From assembly GCA_004377365.1 (NCBI GenBank), contig SOHZ01000292.1, positions 1 to 36,768 of the forward strand: a stretch of 36,768 nucleotides of DNA, in the 5' to 3' direction. Of the stretch, positions 30,950 to 36,768 are shown in pieces. Below the pieces are notes generated by a model. It was given only the letters and a program-made list of their open reading frames with translations. It had not been told where the DNA came from and searched no databases. The translations under genes were made by a program, and so were the position numbers. How positions within the stretch are numbered: position 1 is the stretch's first letter; each line of letters opens with the position of its first letter. The stretch is from Anaerolineales bacterium. Lineage in GTDB: Bacteria; Chloroflexota; Anaerolineae; E26-bin7.

Positions 30950-33277
30950 TTGAACATACCACGTCTGCTCTTTCGCTTGCTGCTTGGTCGCCGCTTTCCT
31001 ATCACCAGCGGGATCCTGGAGGTTCCTAATATCACCCGGCCGGTCTTGATCCGACGCGATGGCTACGGCATCCCCTACATTGAAGCGGAAGGGGACGAGG
31101 ACGCCTGGTACGGTCTCGGATTCTGTCAAGGGCAGGATCGTGCTTTCCAGATCGAAACGTTGCTCCGCGTCGCGCGCGGCACGCTTGCAGAGTTGGTCGG
31201 CCCTGAAGCCCTTCCCATAGATCGTCTTTCCCGACGGATTGGCTTCCGACACGCTGCCGAGCAGCAATTGAAAGCCCTAGACGATGAGACGAGCCCGCTA
31301 CTCGAGGCCTATGCTCAAGGTGTCACCGATGGTGCGAGGATAGGATGCCACCGGCTGGCCCACGAATTCTCTCTGCTGAGAGCCAGGCCTACCCCATACC
31401 TGGCCGCTGATGTCCTTGGGGTAGCCAAGCTCACATCTTTCACCTTGCCCTCCAATTGGGACGTTGAACTGGCACGCCTCAAGATCCTCACAGAGGACGG
31501 TGCGGAGGCATTGGCTGCCCTCGACCCTACCTACCCAGAATGGCTTCCCGTCACAGCCCCGCCTGGCGCTCTCGCTGGCAGTGCAGTGGACCGGCTGGCC
31601 GAGGATTTGGCGGTATTCACTGCGACCATCGGCCAGGGTGGCGGATCGAATAACTGGGCGATTGCCCCCACCCGCACCACCACAAGGCGGGCCATCCTGG
31701 CCAACGACCCCCACCTTCCCTCATCCCTTCCCCCTTATTGGTACTTGGCCCACGTTCGTACCCCCGACTGGACCGTCGCTGGTGCCTCCCTCGCCGGACT
31801 TCCGGATTTCTTAGTGGGGCACAACGACATCGCTGCCTGGGGAATGACGGCTGGGTTTGTAGATAACACCGACCTCTTCATCGAAGAGATCGGCCCCGAC
31901 GGGCGGAGTGTCCGAGAGGGCAACCAATTTGTCTCCTGTGAGGTTCGCCTGGAAGTCATCCAGGTCAAGGGTGAGGCACCCGTGGAAGAGGAGGTTTTGG
32001 TAACCCCTAGAGGGCCTATCATCAGCCCGGCGCTGGAAGGCGAAGCCGGGGCGATTTCCCTGTGCGCTACATGGCTGGCCCCCCAGCCGGTAAACCAAGT
32101 TCGCCAAGTCCACCGCGCTCGCACCTTTGAAGAGTTCCGGCGCGCCTTCGAGCAATGGCCATTTCTGTCGCTCAACATGGTCTACGCAGACACTTCCGGC
32201 ACCATCGGCTGGCAACTGGTAGGCGAGACACCCCGGCGTCGCAAAGGTTGGGGCACCATCCCACTTCCGGGGTGGAACCCGGAGGTCGGATGGGAAGACG
32301 ATCCAGTCCCCTTCAACGAAATGCCGCACCTGGTCGATCCAGAAATAGGTTTTGTCGCGACTGCCAACAACCAGCCGACCTCGGAAGACGCAGTCCCCTT
32401 CCTGGGAGCAGATTGGATTGATGGCTATCGCCAGGACCGCATCGTGGAAGCGCTCGCCGCCCGACACGACTGGGACTTGCCCAGCGTACAGGCGCTTCAG
32501 ACGGATCAAAAATCCATCCCCTGGCGTGAACTGCGCGACATCGTCCTGGCCATACCGGCCGAGACCGACCAGGCCCACCAATCGCTCGCCTTGCTGGAAG
32601 CGTGGGACGGTATGGTAGCAGCCGACTCCCCTGCCGCCACCGTCTTTGAGTTCTTTGTGGCCGAGATGATCCAGCGAGTGGTGGCGGCCAAGGCCCCTCG
32701 TGCCGCGCAGTGGGCCCTCGGTGAGGGCTTTACCTCTCTCATCCCCCATACCGTCTTCTACGTGCGGCGCGTCGGCCACCTGGTCCGCCTTCTCCAGGAG
32801 CAACCGGAAGGATGGTTTGAACGGTCCTGGCCTCAAGAAATGGCAGACGCTCTGACAACAGTGATCGGGAGCTTGCGGAAACACTACGGTGACGAACCTG
32901 ACGGGTGGGCCTGGGGACACATTCGACCGCTGACCCTGCGCCACCCGGTAGGAGAGCGAGCGCCCCTCGACCAGGTGTTCAATCTGGGGCCTTTCCCCTG
33001 GGGTGGTGATGCCAACACGGTGGGGGCAGCATCAGCTCCCCCCTCCAACCCCACGACGAACCCTCTCACCATCGCCTCACTGCGGATGGTCGTTGACGTG
33101 GGGAACTGGGAGGAGAACCGGTTCGCTCTGCCTGGTGGTCAGTCTGGCAACCCGCTTTCGCCCCATTACGCTGACCTCTTGCCCTTGTGGCAGCGTGGTG
33201 AGGGCGTGCCCATCGCCTGGTCGCCGGAAGAGGTAGCCCGTGTTGCCAGGTCTACCTTACGCCTGGTGCCGGGATAG
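30950..33277 (+). CDS. Penicillin-acylase-family Ntn hydrolase
   Basis: I chose TTG 30950 (AAAGGA 5-6 nt upstream; MNIPRLLFRLL), giving 775 residues. The family layout is clear: N-terminal A-chain (RDGYGIPYIEAEGDEDAWYGLGFCQGQDRAFQIE), spacer, then the self-processing site GG/SNNWAI with nucleophile Ser233, and the B-chain with ANDPHL, VGHNDIAAWGMT and ATANNQP. Such enzymes cut amides of penicillins, acyl-homoserine lactones or other N-acyl compounds. The substrate is not readable. There is no clear signal peptide, so it may be cytoplasmic or membrane-associated. The neighbouring SDR and decarboxylase suggest use of a released amine. Confidence 0.9.
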   Translation: MNIPRLLFRLLLGRRFPITSGILEVPNITRPVLIRRDGYGIPYIEAEGDEDAWYGLGFCQGQDRAFQIETLLRVARGTLAELVGPEALPIDRLSRRIGFRHAAEQQLKALDDETSPLLEAYAQGVTDGARIGCHRLAHEFSLLRARPTPYLAADVLGVAKLTSFTLPSNWDVELARLKILTEDGAEALAALDPTYPEWLPVTAPPGALAGSAVDRLAEDLAVFTATIGQGGGSNNWAIAPTRTTTRRAILANDPHLPSSLPPYWYLAHVRTPDWTVAGASLAGLPDFLVGHNDIAAWGMTAGFVDNTDLFIEEIGPDGRSVREGNQFVSCEVRLEVIQVKGEAPVEEEVLVTPRGPIISPALEGEAGAISLCATWLAPQPVNQVRQVHRARTFEEFRRAFEQWPFLSLNMVYADTSGTIGWQLVGETPRRRKGWGTIPLPGWNPEVGWEDDPVPFNEMPHLVDPEIGFVATANNQPTSEDAVPFLGADWIDGYRQDRIVEALAARHDWDLPSVQALQTDQKSIPWRELRDIVLAIPAETDQAHQSLALLEAWDGMVAADSPAATVFEFFVAEMIQRVVAAKAPRAAQWALGEGFTSLIPHTVFYVRRVGHLVRLLQEQPEGWFERSWPQEMADALTTVIGSLRKHYGDEPDGWAWGHIRPLTLRHPVGERAPLDQVFNLGPFPWGGDANTVGAASAPPSNPTTNPLTIASLRMVVDVGNWEENRFALPGGQSGNPLSPHYADLLPLWQRGEGVPIAWSPEEVARVARSTLRLVPG

Positions 33278-33297
33278 GATTACCAAGGGAGTTCTAT

Positions 33298-34086
33298 ATG
33301 AAAATCATTGTGATCACTGGCAGCACTCGTGGCATTGGCTACGGCCTTGCTGATTCGTTCCTGGCCCTCGGTTGTGCCGTCACAATCAGTGGGCGCACTC
33401 TGCCAAGCGTTGAAAAAGCCGTCGCAGAACTGGCCGCCCAACACGAACCCAATCGTGTGTTGGGTCAGCCCTGCGATGTGACCGATCTTGAGCAAGTGCA
33501 AGCACTGTGGGACGCGGCCAAAGCCCACTTTGGCAAGATTGACATCTGGATCAATAACGCCGGGATCGGTCACCCTCAGATGGACTCTTGGGAACTTTCG
33601 CCGGAACAGATCAAGGCCGTGGTGGATACCAACCTGGTGGGTGCGATGTACGGCGCCAAAGTTGCCTTGCGCGGTATGCTGGATCAGGGCTTTGGGAGCT
33701 TTTACAACATGGAGGGCCTGGGCAGTGATGATCGCATGGTGAGAGGCTTGGCGCTCTACGGCTGCACCAAAGCCGGCCTGCGGTATCTCACCCAATCCTG
33801 GGTGCAGGAGACGCAGGAAACGCCTGTGCTGGTGGGTGCCCTCAGGCCGGGTATGATTATGACCGACTTGGTAACCAAGCAATATGAAGAACGCCCAGAA
33901 GATTGGGAGCGTGACAAACGCATGATCAACATTTTGGCCGACCGTGTGGAAACGGTCACGCCTTGGTTGGCCCAGAAAGTACTTGCCAACGACAAAACCG
34001 GCGTCCGGTTCACCTGGCTGACCAGACGCAAGGTCATAGCCCGTTTTCTCGCTGCACCCTTTCGCAAACGCAACTTGTGTGAGTAG
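33298..34086 (+). CDS. Short-chain dehydrogenase resembling chlorophyll b reductases
   Basis: The 262-residue SDR begins 20 nt after the acylase gene. It has the cofactor motif TGSTRGIG (7-14), NNAG (86-89) and the active site YGCTK (Y154, K158). The segment FYNMEGLGSDD (136-145, S143) replaces the usual ISS and matches the FNMDGAGS pattern of NYC1/NOL chlorophyll b reductases. The early Arg in SGRT suggests NADPH use. It is soluble. Because no chlorophyll genes are in the window, the resemblance likely marks a related bacterial subfamily with another carbonyl substrate. Confidence 0.88.
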   Translation: MKIIVITGSTRGIGYGLADSFLALGCAVTISGRTLPSVEKAVAELAAQHEPNRVLGQPCDVTDLEQVQALWDAAKAHFGKIDIWINNAGIGHPQMDSWELSPEQIKAVVDTNLVGAMYGAKVALRGMLDQGFGSFYNMEGLGSDDRMVRGLALYGCTKAGLRYLTQSWVQETQETPVLVGALRPGMIMTDLVTKQYEERPEDWERDKRMINILADRVETVTPWLAQKVLANDKTGVRFTWLTRRKVIARFLAAPFRKRNLCE

Positions 34087-34130
34087 CCAGGGTGCCGGAT
34101 GGTAACACTGAAACAGATGGAGGTAGTTCT

Positions 34131-34535
34131 ATGAAAGATTCCATTCCAGAGATTGGGCTCCAACAGATCGACGCCATCCTCAAGTATCTGTCCGTCTTTG
34201 AGAAACAAGATTACCAATTTGGTCAGTGGGTGGAACAAGAAGGTCAATTCCCTTACTTCTCATTTAGCCCTGAGGTAAATCAATTTATCGGCACGTTACG
34301 CAAGCAGAACATGATCATTCCGTTCGATTGGAGGAGCTGGAGCGCAGAAGCGAAACGTTATCAATCGGATCCTGACGCTCTCGAAGCAGTTGATCTTCTG
34401 ACACTCCGCAAATTGCTCACTGCGCATGTTCGCGCCGATCGTTTTGTAGAGGGGCACTTGGCAAGGGTCTTTGAGAGCGGACATATTACAGCCATACTCC
34501 GTCGCCTCAAGCAGATACGTGACGAAATGACATAG
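34131..34535 (+). CDS. DUF6508-type protein
   Basis: ATG 34131 follows GGAGG at 7 nt. The 134-residue protein contains YQFGQWV, FPYFSFSPEVNQFI, IIPFDWRSW, DLLTLRKLLTAHVRADRFVEGHLARVFESGHI and AILRRLKQIR, the conserved blocks of the DUF6508 family. Its biochemical role is unknown. It is 44 nt after the SDR gene and probably in the same operon. The 192 nt that follow contain a possible 27-codon frame from ATG 34627 but nothing that can be supported. Confidence 0.75.
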   Translation: MKDSIPEIGLQQIDAILKYLSVFEKQDYQFGQWVEQEGQFPYFSFSPEVNQFIGTLRKQNMIIPFDWRSWSAEAKRYQSDPDALEAVDLLTLRKLLTAHVRADRFVEGHLARVFESGHITAILRRLKQIRDEMT

Positions 34536-34727
34536 AAACCTACCTGATAGAAACATCCGGGATGGGCTGAGTGAAGCGGTCCGTGGGGAGCAAGACAATA
34601 AGAGGTCCGTTGGCACGTTGCCCAAATGTTCCCCCGTCTAGAGTTGAGCAAGGAAGAACAGGCAGCACGGCAATGCAAAGTCAGGGACGAAAGCTGCTGG
34701 AAAAATTGAACCGATAAGGAGCTTGTC

Positions 34728-36143
34728 ATGCCATCTACATTGAACTTGTCGCGTGAAGACATGCGTGCTTTGGGCTATCGCGTTATTGACATGCTCGTGG
34801 AACACTTTGAGGAGTTGCCAGAAAAGCCAGTTACGCGCAAAGCGAATCGTCCAACTCTTGAAACACGGCTGCGCGAGGCAATCCCAGAGCACGGGTCGAA
34901 TGCCCTGGAGGTACTCGATCAGTTACGGCAGAATGTCTTCAGCAACATCATGCATACCGATCATCCCCGGTTTTTTGCCTTTGTTCCCAGCCCCAGCAAT
35001 TTCGTCAGTGTCATGGCCGATGCGCTCGCTTCGGGGTTCAACGTGTTTGCCGGCACGTGGCTGGAAGCATCTGGCCCGACGCAGATCGAACTGGTCACTA
35101 TTGATTGGCTCCGGCAAGCTTGCGGGTTGCCTGATTCAGCCGGTGGCCTATTCGTCAGCGGCGGTTCCATGGCCAACATGACTGCCTTGGCGGTGGCCAG
35201 ACACGTAAAACTTGGGAATCGGATCGAAGGCGCAGTGGTCTACTTCTCAGATCAAACCCACTCGTCCATCGAACGCGGGTTGCGGGTGCTAGGCTTCCAA
35301 GACCATCAAATGCGTAAGATTGAATCCGACGACTGTTTCCGTCTCGATATCTCGGCACTTGAGCGCGCAATCGAAGCGGACCGCGCCGCCGGCCGTGTTC
35401 CGTTCTGCGTCGTCGCCAACGCAGGCACGACCAACGCGGGGGCCATAGATCCCCTCTTGGCGCTGGCGGACTATTGTCATCAGGAAGAATTGTGGCTGCA
35501 CGTAGATGGTGCATACGGTGCGGCGGCTGTCTTCTGTGAGCGAGGGCAGGCTTTGTTAGACGGTTTGGGGCGAGTTGATTCTTTGTCGTTAGACCCCCAC
35601 AAGTGGCTTTTCCAGCCTTATGAAATCGCTTGCGTCCTGGTACGCGAGGAGCGCTGGTTGAAAGAGACCTTTCACATCCTGCCCGAGTACCTGGAAGACA
35701 TCGAGGGCAAAGAAGGGGAAGTCAACTTTTGCGATCATGGCATTCAACTGACACGAGGATTTCGGGCGCTCAAGCTATGGATGTCGCTTCAAGTCTTTGG
35801 ACGGTCAGGTTTTCAGGAGGCAGTGAACCAAGGATTCGAGATGGCCGAAGTAGCTGAGACCGCCGTGCGCGAGTTGTCGAACTGGGAGGTGGTGACCCCC
35901 GCCCAGATGGGCATTATGACCTTTCGTTGTATCCCAAAAGACCTGTCGCCGGAGAAGGTGAACTGGCTGAACCGAGAACTGGTTGAAGAGATGATTGCCG
36001 ATGGCTTCGCCATGATCAGTTCGACCGTATTACGGGGACAGACCGTGTTGCGCATGTGTACCATCAACCCGCGCACTACAGAAGCCGACGTGAGAGAAAC
36101 GATCAACAGGCTGGACGATATGAGCAAGGGACTGCTGCAATGA
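34728..36143 (+). CDS. PLP-dependent group II decarboxylase (aromatic-amino-acid type)
   Basis: ATG 34728 has AAGGAG upstream. The 471-residue protein has the fold-type I group II pattern: HPRFFAFVPSPSN, SGGSMANMTALAVAR, H178 in SDQTHSS (ring-stacking His), D260 in LHVDGAYG (pyridine N) and the PLP Lys K292 in DPHKWLFQP. Relatives decarboxylate Trp, Tyr, Dopa, Glu or Asp, and some act on other substrates. The motif set is nearest to aromatic-L-amino-acid decarboxylases, but the substrate cannot be fixed. It is the last full gene of the plus-strand cluster; its stop overlaps the next small ORF by ATGA. Confidence 0.88.
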   Translation: MPSTLNLSREDMRALGYRVIDMLVEHFEELPEKPVTRKANRPTLETRLREAIPEHGSNALEVLDQLRQNVFSNIMHTDHPRFFAFVPSPSNFVSVMADALASGFNVFAGTWLEASGPTQIELVTIDWLRQACGLPDSAGGLFVSGGSMANMTALAVARHVKLGNRIEGAVVYFSDQTHSSIERGLRVLGFQDHQMRKIESDDCFRLDISALERAIEADRAAGRVPFCVVANAGTTNAGAIDPLLALADYCHQEELWLHVDGAYGAAAVFCERGQALLDGLGRVDSLSLDPHKWLFQPYEIACVLVREERWLKETFHILPEYLEDIEGKEGEVNFCDHGIQLTRGFRALKLWMSLQVFGRSGFQEAVNQGFEMAEVAETAVRELSNWEVVTPAQMGIMTFRCIPKDLSPEKVNWLNRELVEEMIADGFAMISSTVLRGQTVLRMCTINPRTTEADVRETINRLDDMSKGLLQ

Positions 36144-36292
36144 ACGATGTTTTGAAAAAGCTAGAGGGTGGTGATCGGCGTTCCATCGGAAGAGCTAACA
36201 AAGTCGTTGCAGACGTGTTAAATGATCCCTCTCTTTTTGGATACTCTCTCATAGCACCTCTATTCAAGGTATGGAAGTTCTTCAGGTGGTAA
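36140..36292 (+). pseudogene. Truncated HEAT-repeat protein, N-terminus only
   Basis: The 50-codon frame starts in an ATGA overlap with the decarboxylase stop. It reads VLKKLEGGDRRSIGRANKVV and ADVLNDPSLF, the recurrent start of a family of small HEAT-repeat proteins of over 100 residues. After LFGYSLI the homology stops and the frame ends within 20 codons. The end overlaps the tail of the opposing LexA-like gene, so the junction near 36235 looks like a rearrangement that cut off the rest. Confidence 0.5.
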
Positions 36293-36496
36293 CAACACCC
36301 TGATTGTACGAGCCTTTCCTGGTGCCCTCGTAATGAATCCCCGCTTCTCCAGCGTAAGCACCATTTGATGAACGGTGGGAGGGGTCACTCGGAAGTAACG
36401 CTGCATGTCGGCTTCTGCTGGAGGGCGACCATTGATTTTGGTGTAGTTGTAGATGAAAGCAAGATACTGACCTTGCTTCTTTGTGTATTCGGGCAT
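36260..36496 (-). CDS. LexA-type winged-helix DNA-binding protein, no protease part
   Basis: ATG 36496 (MPEYTKKQGQYL) gives 78 residues. The protein is only the LexA N-terminal domain: KKQGQYLAFIYNYTKINGRPPAEADMQRYF, VTPPTVHQMVLTLEKRGFI, TRAPGKARTIRVLLPPEELP. The Ser/Lys autoproteolysis domain is absent, so it cannot be an SOS repressor of the normal kind. Small proteins like this recur in multiple copies in some genomes near mobile DNA. The longer open frame upstream (to 36664) is Arg/Pro-rich and not used here. Confidence 0.8.
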   Translation of the reverse strand: MPEYTKKQGQYLAFIYNYTKINGRPPAEADMQRYFRVTPPTVHQMVLTLEKRGFITRAPGKARTIRVLLPPEELPYLE

Positions 36497-36636
36497 CCTC
36501 GGCCACCTACCCGTGTGGGTTTGCACCAATACCTCACTGGACAACATCAACTGCAATACCAAAGCGCCGCCCATACAACGCCGCGCAAAGCGCGGGTCGG
36601 GTGCAGGCGCGGGTTGGGCGCGCCTGCCCTGGGCAT

Positions 36637-36768
36637 TCAATAGCCTATTTCTCTGAAAAACCACTTTCTCACAGCACTCATCTCAAGCGGCCCACCATGA
36701 CCAACGTATACCCTCGATAGTGACAAACCCATCAATCTTTTGATACTTGACCTGACCATACTGACATC
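36637..36768 (-). CDS. C-terminus of a metallo-beta-lactamase-fold protein (cut by the right edge)
   Basis: The minus strand is open from the window edge to TGA 36637-36639, 43 codons. They read SIKRLMGLSLSRVYVGHGGPLEMSAVRKWFFREIGY at the end, the closing strand and the last metal-site loop (VYxGHGGPL) of MBL-fold hydrolases. The rest lies outside the window. It runs towards the LexA-like gene with about 140 nt between. Confidence 0.65.
   Translation of the reverse strand, partial: DVSMVRSSIKRLMGLSLSRVYVGHGGPLEMSAVRKWFFREIGY

Noticed and set aside
31811-32944. Minus-strand open frame inside the penicillin acylase gene (377 codons)
   Set aside because: The plus strand has the Ntn hydrolase motifs throughout this stretch.

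Overview
The window looks like a chromosomal segment of a Chloroflexota-type bacterium, possibly Anaerolineae-like. This is inferred from style: moderately high GC, Pro/Thr-rich linkers in surface proteins, a Trp-type T-box, a tungsten-type aldehyde oxidoreductase operon, many short palindromic repeats and many gene relics. No rRNA or tRNA gene was seen, so the taxonomic placement is tentative.

Left part (1-6.7 kb): a partial gene at the left edge, a zinc-ribbon/FHA protein, a single-domain response regulator behind an unusual array of four heptamers spaced exactly 11 bp apart, a broken tyrosine recombinase, a Tat-motif protein of unknown function convergent with a von Willebrand A surface protein, and a second single-domain response regulator. 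Metabolic part (6.8-12.9 kb, all minus strand): a radical SAM/SPASM protein translationally coupled to an unknown 270-residue protein, a decayed DMT transporter, and an operon of four-cluster ferredoxin, aldehyde ferredoxin oxidoreductase, two TIGR04076 proteins and RidA. Accessory part (13.1-15.3 kb): a PDDEXK-like nuclease, then a RelE/Phd toxin-antitoxin module lying between two promoter-bearing direct repeats.

Transport part (15.3-21.7 kb, minus strand): a complete livKHMGF-type ABC amino-acid importer. Its upstream leader is a T-box whose specifier reads UGG (Trp) and whose antiterminator bulge fits the tRNA-Trp discriminator base. This suggests that the cluster answers to tryptophan starvation and that the importer may carry aromatic amino acids; a small ORF of unknown identity lies between leader and livK. 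Next come smc and, from a pair of divergent near-consensus promoters, a small unknown gene and two envelope genes: a zinc-ribbon membrane protein and a DUF2207-like protein with a Cys-Ala repeat tail.

Right part (28.3-36.8 kb, mainly plus strand): an M24-fold hydrolase missing several metal ligands and lying between two copies of a decayed restriction-methyltransferase tail, an unknown protein, a penicillin-acylase-family Ntn hydrolase, an SDR resembling chlorophyll b reductases, a DUF6508 protein, a PLP-dependent decarboxylase and a truncated HEAT-repeat gene. The edge carries a LexA-type HTH protein and the C-terminus of a metallo-beta-lactamase-fold protein. The genes from 29984 to 36143 are co-oriented and mostly closely spaced, and look like a small amide/amine metabolism cluster; its substrate is not evident from sequence.
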